DNA of 64,000 nucleotides from positions 1 to 64,000 of the forward strand of contig NZ_LGDG01000145.1 of assembly GCF_001279775.1 (NCBI RefSeq), written 5' to 3'. Positions 34,304 to 45,036 of the stretch are shown in pieces. The stretch comes from Streptomyces sp. MMG1533. GTDB lineage: Bacteria; Actinomycetota; Actinomycetes; Streptomycetales; Streptomycetaceae. The position numbers and the translations under genes are program-made. A model generated the notes under the pieces. The model had not been told where the DNA came from. It was given only the letters and a program-made list of their open reading frames with translations, and searched no databases. Each line of letters starts with the position of its first letter. Position 1 is the stretch's first letter.

Positions 34304-34324
34304 CAAATGCGAGGGGGTTCCGAC

Positions 34325-35077
34325 ATGGGCGTGTTCACCGGCAGGACGGCACTCGTCACGGGGGCGAGCAGGGGTATCGGGCGAGGGATCGCCGAGCGGC
34401 TGGGGCGCGACGGCGCACGGGTCGCGGTGCACTACGGCAGGAACGAGGCGGCGGCGAAGGAGACGGTCGCGGCGATCGAGGAGGCGGGCGGCTCTGCCTT
34501 CACGATCGGTGTCGAGCTGGGGCGGCCAGGGGACGCCGAGGCGCTGTGGGAGGAGTTCGACCGTCACGCGGACGGGCTGGACATCCTGGTGAACAACGCG
34601 GGGATCGGGACGTCGGCACCGTTCGGGGAGATCGACGAGGAGGAGTACGACAGGGTCTTCGCGGTGAACGTGAAGGCGCCGCACTTCATCACGCAGCAGG
34701 GCGCCTCACGACTGCGCGACGGCGGGCGGGTCGTCAACATCTCCTCGGGCCTCGCGCGCAACGCCGTGATGCCGGAGAAGATGGCGTACGCGATGACGAA
34801 GGCGGCCCTGGACGTCTTCACCCGCGACCTGTCCAAGGTGCTGGGCCCTCGGGGCATCACCGTGAACACCGTGGCCCCCGGGATCGTCGACACCGACGTC
34901 AACGCCGACTGGCTGCGGGCCGGCGACGAGGCGCGGGCGGGCGCGGCGGCCATATCTGCGCTGGGGCGGGTCGGGACTCCGGGCGACGTCGCCGACGTGG
35001 TGGCGTTCCTGGCGTCGGAGGCCGGCCGGTGGGTCACGGGGAGCTGGGTGGACGCGACGGGGGGGTCGCTCAAGTAA
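34325..35077 (+). CDS. Short-chain dehydrogenase/reductase
   Basis: 250 residues. Cofactor loop TGASRGIGRGIAERLG, NNAG motif ILVNNAGIG, catalytic Ser in ISSGLAR and Y-x-x-x-K in YAMTKAAL are intact. The C-terminus has DATGGSLK. NADPH preference is suggested by R/N after strand 2 (HYGRNEAA). Similar to 3-oxoacyl-ACP reductases; the substrate is unknown. Its expression is probably released by the divergent TetR gene. Confidence 0.9.
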   Translation: MGVFTGRTALVTGASRGIGRGIAERLGRDGARVAVHYGRNEAAAKETVAAIEEAGGSAFTIGVELGRPGDAEALWEEFDRHADGLDILVNNAGIGTSAPFGEIDEEEYDRVFAVNVKAPHFITQQGASRLRDGGRVVNISSGLARNAVMPEKMAYAMTKAALDVFTRDLSKVLGPRGITVNTVAPGIVDTDVNADWLRAGDEARAGAAAISALGRVGTPGDVADVVAFLASEAGRWVTGSWVDATGGSLK

Positions 35078-35225
35078 CCGAGCAGGGGCAGGCAACCGAG
35101 CCGGGGCAAGCAGCCGAGCAGAGGGTGTGCGGTCACAGGGTCAGCACGCCTCCGTCACTGGCTGGGGCGTGGCCCCGCGCGCCTCGGTCACCTGCTGGGG
35201 CGTCGCCCTGCGCGCCTTCTGCCCC
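35076..35225. repeat. Tandem repeats after the SDR stop
   Basis: Three ~18-bp units of the type AACCGAGCAGGGGCAGGC begin in the stop codon (35076-35125). Two ~33-bp units follow (GTCAC-TGGCTGGGGCGTGGC...GCGCGCCT, near 35154 and 35187). Confidence 0.75.
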
Positions 35226-35253
35226 CTGGGCTGGTGGGACCAGCCTCTGTTAG

Positions 35254-35269
35254 ATTGGTCTAAACCACA
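35254..35269. promoter_or_regulatory. dre operator of nagB
   Basis: ATTGGTCTAAACCACA, one central change from the dre consensus. It is 72 bp before the nagB start codon and expected to bind DasR. Confidence 0.8.
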
Positions 35270-35341
35270 TAGGCCCTATCGGGTCGTAGTCGAGTCCCCT
35301 CTTCAGAGTCGAGCTCCCCTCTTCAGATCGGCAGGCCCAGC

Positions 35342-36127
35342 GTGGAAGTTGTCATCGTTCCGGACGCCAAGTCGGGCGGCGAACTCATCGCCGAGGCCAT
35401 GGCGCAGCTGCTGCGGCGCAAGCCCGGGGCCCTGCTCGGCGTGGCCACCGGCTCGACGCCGCTGCCCATCTACGAGGCGCTGGCGGCCAAGGTGCAATCC
35501 GGTGCCGTGGACGCCTCGCGGGCGCGGATCGCGCAGCTCGACGAATACGTGGGGCTGCCTGCCGAGCACCCGGAGTCCTACCGCTCGGTGCTCAGGCGCG
35601 AGGTGCTGGAGCCGCTCGGTATCGGCATGGACGCGTTCATGGGGCCCGACGGCACGGCGGAGGACGTGCAGGGAGCGTGCGAGGTGTACGACCGGGCGCT
35701 GGCCGAGGCCGGCGGGGTGGACCTTCAGTTGCTGGGGATCGGGACCGACGGGCACATCGGGTTCAACGAGCCGTGCTCCTCGCTGGCCTCAAGGACACGG
35801 ATCAAGACGCTGACCGAGCAGACGCGGATCGACAACGCGCGGTTCTTCGACGGCGACATCGAGCAGGTGCCGCACCACGTCATCACTCAGGGCATCGGGA
35901 CGATCCTGGAGGCGCGGCACCTGGTGCTGCTGGCGACGGGCGAGGGCAAGGCGGACGCGGTCGCCGCGACCGTGGAGGGGCCGGTCGCCGCGGTGTGCCC
36001 CGCCTCAGCGCTCCAGCTCCACCCGCACGCGACGGTCGTGGTCGACGACGCGGCCGCGTCCAAGCTGAAGCTGGCGGACTACTTCCGGCACACGTACGCC
36101 AACAAGCCGGAGTGGCAGGGGATTTAG
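35342..36127 (+). CDS. nagB: Glucosamine-6-phosphate deaminase
   Basis: 261 residues from GTG. Family motifs are LGVATGSTPLPIYEAL, AQLDEYVGLPAEHPESY (catalytic Asp), LLGIGTDGHIGFNEP (catalytic His/Glu) and LLATGEGKADAV. It converts GlcN-6-P to fructose-6-P and ammonia in the cytosol, the last step of GlcNAc use, and so lowers the DasR effector. It is preceded by a dre site and followed by its own terminator. Confidence 0.95.
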   Translation: MEVVIVPDAKSGGELIAEAMAQLLRRKPGALLGVATGSTPLPIYEALAAKVQSGAVDASRARIAQLDEYVGLPAEHPESYRSVLRREVLEPLGIGMDAFMGPDGTAEDVQGACEVYDRALAEAGGVDLQLLGIGTDGHIGFNEPCSSLASRTRIKTLTEQTRIDNARFFDGDIEQVPHHVITQGIGTILEARHLVLLATGEGKADAVAATVEGPVAAVCPASALQLHPHATVVVDDAAASKLKLADYFRHTYANKPEWQGI

Positions 36128-36179
36128 CGGAGGTTGCGCAGGGGGACCAGGGGTTCAGCAGCCCCTGGCCGGCGTGGAG

Positions 36180-36213
36180 AGGCGCCGGGTTCCCTGAGCG
36201 GGAGCCCGGCGCC
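36180..36213 (+). terminator. Terminator of nagB
   Basis: AGGCGCCGGG...CCCGGCGCCT stem with an inner TCCC/GGGA helix and a short T/G tail, about 53 bp past the nagB stop. Confidence 0.75.
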
Positions 36214-36243
36214 TTCGTCGTTCGAGGGAAGCGTGCGCCTTGC

Positions 36244-36299
36244 CGTAGGACTACACGCGGAAGGACTACACGCGTAGGACTACACGCGTAGGACTACAC
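36244..36299. repeat. 14-bp tandem repeat, 4 copies, overlapping the GH3 gene stop
   Basis: Unit TAGGACTACACGCG (last copy truncated) spans the end of the nagB-GH3 intergenic region. It includes the minus-strand TAG stop of the GH3 gene at 36294-36296. Confidence 0.85.
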
Positions 36300-37790
36300 C
36301 CCCGCGATGACCTCCGCCGCCACCCGGCCGCAGACGCGGGCCGCGCCGTGCGTGGCGATGTGCAGGGCGCCTCGGGGAGTGGCCTGTGGAAGGCCCATTT
36401 CGACCACGATCGTGTCGGGGCGGGCCGCCAGCAGGGTGTCGAGGGCCGCGGCCGTCCAGGGGTGGCGGTGTTCGTCGCGCACGACGGCCACGATGCGGCG
36501 GCCACCGGCCGCCCGCAGGGCCGTGTGCCCGGCGTCCTCGTCGGTGAAGGTGCCCGTCTCCGTGCCGGGCAGCAGGCGCGACAGCTCCGAGGCCACGCCC
36601 CACGGGGTCTCGTCGCCCACGGCGAAGTTCGCCACCGGGGTGAACGCGGCGACGTACGGCGGTTCGGTGAGCGGGGTGAAGGTCTCCCCGCCGGTGAGCC
36701 GCAGGGCGCGCCGGGCCGCGCGCAGGCCGACGTCGTTGCCGGCGGAGCCCCGGGAGACGTCCCCTGCCGTGCGGGCCGCCGATGCCGTCCATCGGGCCAG
36801 GCCCCGTACCCGTTCCGCCGCGTCCGCCAGGCGTGCTTCGGGAAGTTCACCGGTGCGTACGGCGGTGATCAGGGCGTCGCGCAGGCGGCGCACCGTGGCG
36901 TCGTCGGCCAGGCCGCCGCCCACGCAGATCGCGTCTGCGCCGGCGGCGAGGGCGAGGACGCTGCCGCGTTCGATGCCGTACGTGCCGGCGATGGCCTGCA
37001 TCTCCATGCCGTCGGTGACGATAAGGCCGTCGTAGCCGAGTTCGCGGCGGAGCAGATCGGTCAGGACCCGGCGGGACAGAGTGGCCGGGCGCTCCGGGTC
37101 CAGGGCCGGGACCAGGATGTGGGCGGTCATCATCGCCCGGGTGCCGGCGGCGATCGCCGCGCGGAACGGGGACAGTTCGCGTTCGTGCAGTGCCGACGCG
37201 TCCACGTCGATGCGGGGCAGCGCGTGGTGGGAGTCGACCGACGTGTCTCCGTGGCCCGGGAAGTGCTTGGTGCAGGCGGCGACTCCGGCCGACTGGAGGC
37301 CGGTGACGTAGGCCGCCGTGTGCCGGGCGACCAGGTCGGGGTCGGCGCCGAAGGACCGTACGCCGATCACCGGGTTCGACGGGTTCGAGTTCACGTCGGC
37401 CGACGGCGCCCAGTTGAGGTTCACCCCGCAGGCCGCGAGGCGGCGGCCGAGTTCGGCAGCCACCTCCTGCGTGAGCGAGACGTCGTCCACCGCCCCCAGC
37501 GCGTTGTTGCCGGGGAAGCTGGAGCCCGTCCGCACCTCCAGGCGCGTCACGTCACCGCCCTCCTCGTCGATCGCGACAAGGACGTCGTCGCGCTCCACGC
37601 GCAACTGGGCGGTCAGGGCCGCGAGTTGCTCGGGCGAGGCGATGTTCCGGCCGAACAGGCCGACGGAGGCGAGGCCCTCGCCCAGTCGGCGCAGCAGCCA
37701 GTCGGGGGCGGTGGTGCCCGGGAAGCCGGGCTGGAGGACCGTGAGCGCGTCTCGCGTCAGGGTGTCCGTACCACTGGCGAATGTCGTCAT
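36294..37790 (-). CDS. dasD: GH3 beta-N-acetylglucosaminidase of the das cluster
   Basis: 498 residues. Catalytic signature KHFPGHGDTSVDSHHALP (His-Asp dyad acid/base loop) near residue 180 and nucleophile Asp in GLIVTDGMEMQAI near 260, with DEEGGDVTRL and PSADVNSNPSNPVIG. No signal peptide is visible, so it likely acts in the cytosol on imported chitobiose to release GlcNAc. Last gene of dasABC-D, 9 bp after dasC. NagZ-type muropeptide activity cannot be excluded. Confidence 0.92.
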   Translation of the reverse strand: MTTFASGTDTLTRDALTVLQPGFPGTTAPDWLLRRLGEGLASVGLFGRNIASPEQLAALTAQLRVERDDVLVAIDEEGGDVTRLEVRTGSSFPGNNALGAVDDVSLTQEVAAELGRRLAACGVNLNWAPSADVNSNPSNPVIGVRSFGADPDLVARHTAAYVTGLQSAGVAACTKHFPGHGDTSVDSHHALPRIDVDASALHERELSPFRAAIAAGTRAMMTAHILVPALDPERPATLSRRVLTDLLRRELGYDGLIVTDGMEMQAIAGTYGIERGSVLALAAGADAICVGGGLADDATVRRLRDALITAVRTGELPEARLADAAERVRGLARWTASAARTAGDVSRGSAGNDVGLRAARRALRLTGGETFTPLTEPPYVAAFTPVANFAVGDETPWGVASELSRLLPGTETGTFTDEDAGHTALRAAGGRRIVAVVRDEHRHPWTAAALDTLLAARPDTIVVEMGLPQATPRGALHIATHGAARVCGRVAAEVIAGV

Positions 37791-37799
37791 CGGGTGGCG

Positions 37800-38666
37800 T
37801 TATCCCTTCACGGCGCCCGCGGTCAGGCCCGCGGCCATCTTGCGCTGGACGAGGAGGAACAGGACGACGATCGGCACGGCCATCATGGTGGATCCGGCCA
37901 TCATCGGGGCGTATTCGGTGCCGTGCTTGGTGGTGAAGTTGCCGAGCCAGACGGTCGCGGTCTGGTTCTTCTGGCTGAGCAGCATGAGGGCGTACAGGTA
38001 CTCGTTCCAGGCCTGGATGAAGCCGTAGACCGAGGTGGCGACCATGCCGGGGGCGAGGAGGGGGAAGACCACGCGGATGAAGGCGCCGGTGCGGCTGCAG
38101 CCGTCGACCATTGCCGCCTCCTCCAGCTCCTTCGGGATGTTGACGATGAAGCCGCGCAGCGTCCACACCGTGAAGGGGAGGATGAAGGTCAGGTAGGTGA
38201 TGATCAGGCCCGTCAGCCGGTCGTACTGGCCCAGGTCGTTCAGGAGCAGGAAGACCGGGATGATCATTGCCACCAGCGGAACCATCTGGACCGCGAGGAT
38301 CCCCACGATCACGATCTTCCGGCCGCGGAAGGCGAAGCGGGAGATGGCGAGCGCGGCCAGCATGCCGACGGCCATGCCGATCAGGACCACCGCGAGGGAC
38401 ACCATCAGGCTGCGGCCCACCGGGCCCCAGAAGTCGGCGATGTCCAGCGCCCGGTTGAAGTTGGACAGGGTGAGGCCCGTGGGCAGCACACTCGGGTCCG
38501 GGTCGATGGCGTCCTTGGCCGGTTTGAAGGCCGTGTTGAGCATCCAGTAGACGGGGAAGCCGGCGGTGACGAAGACGAGAAGGCCGAGGAGGTTCCAGCC
38601 GAGCTTCGGCTTCCGGCGCCCGCGAGCCGCCCCGGGCGTCCTCACGGGAGTCGTCAGCGTACTCAT
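37800..38666 (-). CDS. dasC: Chitobiose ABC permease DasC
   Basis: 288 residues, start ATG 38666 overlapping dasB's stop (ATGA). Six membrane segments and the EAA loop EAAMVDGCSRTGAFIRVVFP define a MalG-type sugar permease. With DasB it forms the channel for N,N'-diacetylchitobiose. Confidence 0.94.
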   Translation of the reverse strand: MSTLTTPVRTPGAARGRRKPKLGWNLLGLLVFVTAGFPVYWMLNTAFKPAKDAIDPDPSVLPTGLTLSNFNRALDIADFWGPVGRSLMVSLAVVLIGMAVGMLAALAISRFAFRGRKIVIVGILAVQMVPLVAMIIPVFLLLNDLGQYDRLTGLIITYLTFILPFTVWTLRGFIVNIPKELEEAAMVDGCSRTGAFIRVVFPLLAPGMVATSVYGFIQAWNEYLYALMLLSQKNQTATVWLGNFTTKHGTEYAPMMAGSTMMAVPIVVLFLLVQRKMAAGLTAGAVKG

Positions 38667-39649
38667 TCGACCTCTCCGATCTTCAGCATCTGACGCATGT
38701 ACACGGCGACCACGCCGAGCAGCAACAGCACGGTGAGCAGGGCGATCGCCGAGCCCTGGGCGTAGTCGTTGACCACGAAGGCGCGGTCGTACGAGTACGT
38801 GGTGAGGAGCTGGAACTCGGCCTCGGGATGGCCGTTGCGCATCACGAAGACCTGCGGGAAGACGCCCATGTCCCAGATGACCGACAGGGTCGTCAGCATC
38901 ACGATGATCGGCTTGAGGATGGGGAGCGTGACGTATCGGAAGACGCCCCAGGCGCCCGCGCCGTCGAGCCGGGCCGCCTCCTCCATCTCCTTCGGGACCT
39001 GGGTGAGACCGGCACTCAGCGTGATCACCACGAAGGGCACGGCCCCCCAAACCACCAGCAGCATGATCACGGCCAGACCCTGGGGCCCGCTCGCGAACCA
39101 GTTGTGGCCGATCATCTCCACACCCGGCAGCTTGCTGAGGAGCGCGTTGAGGATGCCGTAGTCCGCGTCGAACAGCCACTTGAAGACGGTGGTGGCGACG
39201 ATGATCGGCATGCCCCAGCTGGCCACCAGCGCGATGTTGACCAGTGTCTTCACCCAGCCGGAGACCCGCTGGAGCAGGAGCGCGATCAGCATGCCGGCGA
39301 CCATCGTGAAGATCACGCAGCCGGCCGCGAAGACGATCGTGCGGACCACGACCGCCCAGAACTCGCCGTCGCCCAGCACGCCCGTGAAGTTGTCGAACCC
39401 GACCGACTCGGCCGGCTGGAAGCCCCACAGCTGGGACTGCCCGAACTTCTGGAAGGACAGGACGACCAGGCGGACCAGCGGATAGCCGAGGACGAGCGCC
39501 AGGATCAGGAGGCAGGGCGCGAGCAGGAGCCAGGGGGTACCCGCTCCGCCGGAAGTCCGCCCTCTGGGTGGCTTCTTCGCCACGGCCGGCGGTGGCGGTG
39601 CCTGCCGCGGCGGCGGCACCTTGGCAGGGGTGGTCGTGTCGGCACTCAT
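38663..39649 (-). CDS. dasB: Chitobiose ABC permease DasB
   Basis: 328 residues. A Pro-rich cytosolic N-terminus (~40 residues) precedes six membrane segments; the EAA loop is EAARLDGAGAWGVFRYVTLP (MalF type). It lies between dasA and dasC. No ATPase gene is in the cluster; the shared ATPase MsiK is the known partner in Streptomyces. Confidence 0.94.
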   Translation of the reverse strand: MSADTTTPAKVPPPRQAPPPPAVAKKPPRGRTSGGAGTPWLLLAPCLLILALVLGYPLVRLVVLSFQKFGQSQLWGFQPAESVGFDNFTGVLGDGEFWAVVVRTIVFAAGCVIFTMVAGMLIALLLQRVSGWVKTLVNIALVASWGMPIIVATTVFKWLFDADYGILNALLSKLPGVEMIGHNWFASGPQGLAVIMLLVVWGAVPFVVITLSAGLTQVPKEMEEAARLDGAGAWGVFRYVTLPILKPIIVMLTTLSVIWDMGVFPQVFVMRNGHPEAEFQLLTTYSYDRAFVVNDYAQGSAIALLTVLLLLGVVAVYMRQMLKIGEVE

Positions 39650-39754
39650 CCGTGTGCTCCTCAGCGGTCCCTCAGGTCGTCCGAAGCCCTCGTACGCCCC
39701 ACCGGGGCAGGTCGTTCGCTGGCAACGCCCCGCACAGGCAGGGGTAGTACGAGA

Positions 39755-39788
39755 AGCGGGGCCCCGCCGCTTTCAGCGGGGCCCCGCC
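39755..39788 (-). terminator. Attenuating hairpin between dasA and dasB
   Basis: Inverted repeat AGCGGGGCCCCGC / GCGGGGCCCCGC with an 8-nt loop, 6 bp after the dasA stop. There is no T tract, so it is more likely a partial terminator or mRNA-stabilising hairpin. Such an element would leave more binding-protein transcript than permease transcript. Confidence 0.7.
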
Positions 39789-39793
39789 GGTGG

Positions 39794-41080
39794 TCACTTG
39801 GTGTTGATGACCTTGTCGATCGCGACGTCCGCTTCCTTCGCGGCGGCCTCGACCGACTTCTTGCCGGTGCCGATGCTCTGCAGCATGGTCTGCAGGACCT
39901 GGGCCTTCTCGACCTGGCCCCAGCCCGGTGCCATCGGGACGAACCAGTTGGACTCGGCCGCGGTGGCCGGGACCGCCGTCGCCGGGTCGTCCTTCAGCGT
40001 GGCGAGGTCGGTCTTGTTGTTGGGCAGGTTGCCCTTGGCGATCAGGCCCTTCTGGCCGGAGGGACCGGTGAAGGCGTTGATCCACTCGGCGGCCACGGCC
40101 TGCGCGTCGGACTTCACCGGGACGGCGAGGTCGCTGCCGCCCAGGAAGACGGGCAGGCTCTTGCCGGACGGGCCGGGCATCACGAAGTTCTCGACGTTGC
40201 CGGCGAGCTTGCCGGTCTTGTCGTTCTCCTTCGCCGCGGCGGTCGCGCCCTCCCAGGCGGGGGCGAAGATCATGCCGGACTTGCCCTGGCCGTAGACGAT
40301 GTAGCGGTCGGACTCGTCCTTGGTCTTGTCGCCGTGCATGTACGTGTCGACGACGTTCTTGAACTCCTTCAGGCCCTTGACCGACTCGGGCGAGGAGAGG
40401 TTGCCCTTCCACTGGCCGCCGGACTCGACGGCGATGGAGCCGCCGGCGTCGTAGACGAAGGACATGGCCGCGTACCAGTCACGGGTGGGCTGGTACCAGG
40501 CGCTGAACTTGTCGCCCTCCTTCTTCTGGACCTCGTCCAGGGCGGCGGTGAGCTCGTCGTACGTCTTCGGGGTGGACTTCACGCCCACCGAGGCGAACAG
40601 GTCCTTGCGCCAGTTGGCGACGCGACCGCCCGCGTAGTAGGGAACGCCGTAGGTCTTGTCCTCGTACGTCACCGAGGCCTTGAGGCCGTCCAGCCAGGCG
40701 GAGGAGTTGTCGAACTTCGCCGGGTCGAGGGGAGCGAAGGCGCCCTTGACCATGTAGCTCAGCATCTCGGTGTTGCCCATCTCGACCACGTCGGGGGCCT
40801 TGTCGGTGGCGAGGACCGCGTCGAGCTTGGCGTTCTTGTCCGGCCAGCCGTAGTACTCGTGGTTGATCTTGATGCCGGGGTGCGCCTTCGTGACCGCGGC
40901 GTCGGCCGCCTTCACCAGCTGCGGCCAGTTGTTCTGAGCGTCGACGGTGAGCCAGACGGTCAGCTCCTTGGCGTCCGCCCCGCTCTTGTCCGAACCCCCG
41001 CTGCCACTGTCGCCCCCGCACGCCGCGATGGAGACCATCATGCCCGCGATACCGATCGCGGCTATCAGCTTGCGCTTCAC
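39794..41080 (-). CDS. dasA: Chitobiose-binding lipoprotein DasA
   Basis: 428 residues from GTG 41080 after GAGGAGGGTGGC; the longer open frame upstream has no such site. The signal peptide has lipobox SIAAC (Cys near residue 22). The mature SBP family 1 fold includes LTVWLTVDAQNNWP, DVVEMGNTEMLSYM, YGVPYYAGGRVANWR and GSDLAVPVKS. It captures N,N'-diacetylchitobiose outside the membrane. First gene of the dasABC operon; two dre sites lie 94-134 bp upstream. Confidence 0.95.
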   Translation of the reverse strand: MKRKLIAAIGIAGMMVSIAACGGDSGSGGSDKSGADAKELTVWLTVDAQNNWPQLVKAADAAVTKAHPGIKINHEYYGWPDKNAKLDAVLATDKAPDVVEMGNTEMLSYMVKGAFAPLDPAKFDNSSAWLDGLKASVTYEDKTYGVPYYAGGRVANWRKDLFASVGVKSTPKTYDELTAALDEVQKKEGDKFSAWYQPTRDWYAAMSFVYDAGGSIAVESGGQWKGNLSSPESVKGLKEFKNVVDTYMHGDKTKDESDRYIVYGQGKSGMIFAPAWEGATAAAKENDKTGKLAGNVENFVMPGPSGKSLPVFLGGSDLAVPVKSDAQAVAAEWINAFTGPSGQKGLIAKGNLPNNKTDLATLKDDPATAVPATAAESNWFVPMAPGWGQVEKAQVLQTMLQSIGTGKKSVEAAAKEADVAIDKVINTK

Positions 41081-41173
41081 GCCACCCTCCTCAGGGATGC
41101 CCACGAACCCCCCTGCTCCCTGCGGTGAACGGCGTCGAAAGCACCTACCGCCCATGGGGCCGGGACCTGGACC

Positions 41174-41189
41174 AATGGTGTAGACCAGT
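41174..41189. promoter_or_regulatory. dre site 1 of dasA
   Basis: AATGGTGTAGACCAGT (minus strand ACTGGTCTACACCATT), close to the dre consensus. Upstream of dasA. Confidence 0.85.
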
Positions 41190-41198
41190 AGGGGGAGC

Positions 41199-41214
41199 TT
41201 GGCCCAGACCAATT
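41199..41214. promoter_or_regulatory. dre site 2 of dasA
   Basis: TTGGCCCAGACCAATT (minus strand AATTGGTCTGGGCCAA), centred 25 bp from site 1. The left half-site is perfect, the right half weaker. Confidence 0.8.
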
Positions 41215-41336
41215 GGGCTGTCAAGGGTGTTCAAGCAGGCTCCGGGCGTCCGTTGCGGTACCGAGATATGCAGGGACCTTTCATTCCGCAAGTGACAGAC
41301 AAGCGACAGATCGGACGGACCATTTCGCGCGTGTAA

Positions 41337-42266
<930 letters not shown>

Positions 42267-42355
42267 GCACCCTCTCGGTACTGCACGCGGTGTAGCGCAA
42301 CTGCCCTTCCTGCTCTACGGTCCTCCCGTCGCCGCATGGACGGGAGGACTCCCCG

Positions 42356-44465
<2,110 letters not shown>

Positions 44466-44494
<29 letters not shown>

Positions 44495-44666
44495 GGGCGT
44501 GCGCTGGTACGTACGGGAGTTGACCGACGAGTCGGCGTACGACCGCTATGTCGCGCACGTACGCAAGGAGCATCCTCAGGCGCCGGTGCCGTCCCGGCGC
44601 GACTTCGAGCGGATGCGCACGGACCGGCAGGAAGCCGACCCCCGGCAGGGGTTCCGCTGCTGCTGA
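44466..44666 (+). CDS. YbdD/YjiX-family small protein
   Basis: 66 residues from GTG. Family pattern is RWYVRELTDESAYDRYVAH, HPQAPVPSRRDFERMR, with C-terminal Cys pair RCC. Found as the obligate neighbour of cstA and required for transport in related bacteria. It starts inside the cstA coding region, so translation is coupled. Confidence 0.9.
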
Positions 44667-44781
44667 GGGCGGACACAGAACCGCCACATACCGATATGCG
44701 AACGAGACTTCCGCTCTCCTGACACCGTCGCCTAGATTGCCTGCGCATCGCAGATGATCAGTGAGGAAACGGAGCCGCGGT

Positions 44782-45036
44782 ATGTCCAATGCGCCTGAAG
44801 TGAGACCACCGGTGGTGACACCGGTCCGCGTGGTCATCGCGCTCTGCCTCTTCGCACCGTTCGTGGCGATGCTGTGGGTGGGTTCGTACGCGAAGGTCGA
44901 CCCCGCCTTCATCGGTATCCCGTTCTTCTACTGGTACCAGATGGCGTGGGTGCTGATCTCCACGGCGCTGACGATGATCGCGTACAAGCTGTGGCGCCGT
45001 GACCAGAGCGGCCGTCAGGAAGGTGCCGACAAGTGA
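44782..45036 (+). CDS. DUF3311 small membrane protein
   Basis: 84 residues from ATG 44782 with GGAG 7 bp upstream; a GTG at 44761 is possible. Two hydrophobic segments are VVIALCLFAPFVAMLWVGSY and YQMAWVLISTALTMIAYKLW. It overlaps the symporter start (GTG in AAGTGA), the conserved arrangement for monocarboxylate SSS transporters. Confidence 0.9.
   Translation: MSNAPEVRPPVVTPVRVVIALCLFAPFVAMLWVGSYAKVDPAFIGIPFFYWYQMAWVLISTALTMIAYKLWRRDQSGRQEGADK

Noticed and set aside
36348..41128. Two long plus-strand open frames opposite the das operon and GH3 gene
   Set aside because: Antisense to strongly conserved das genes and compositionally abnormal.
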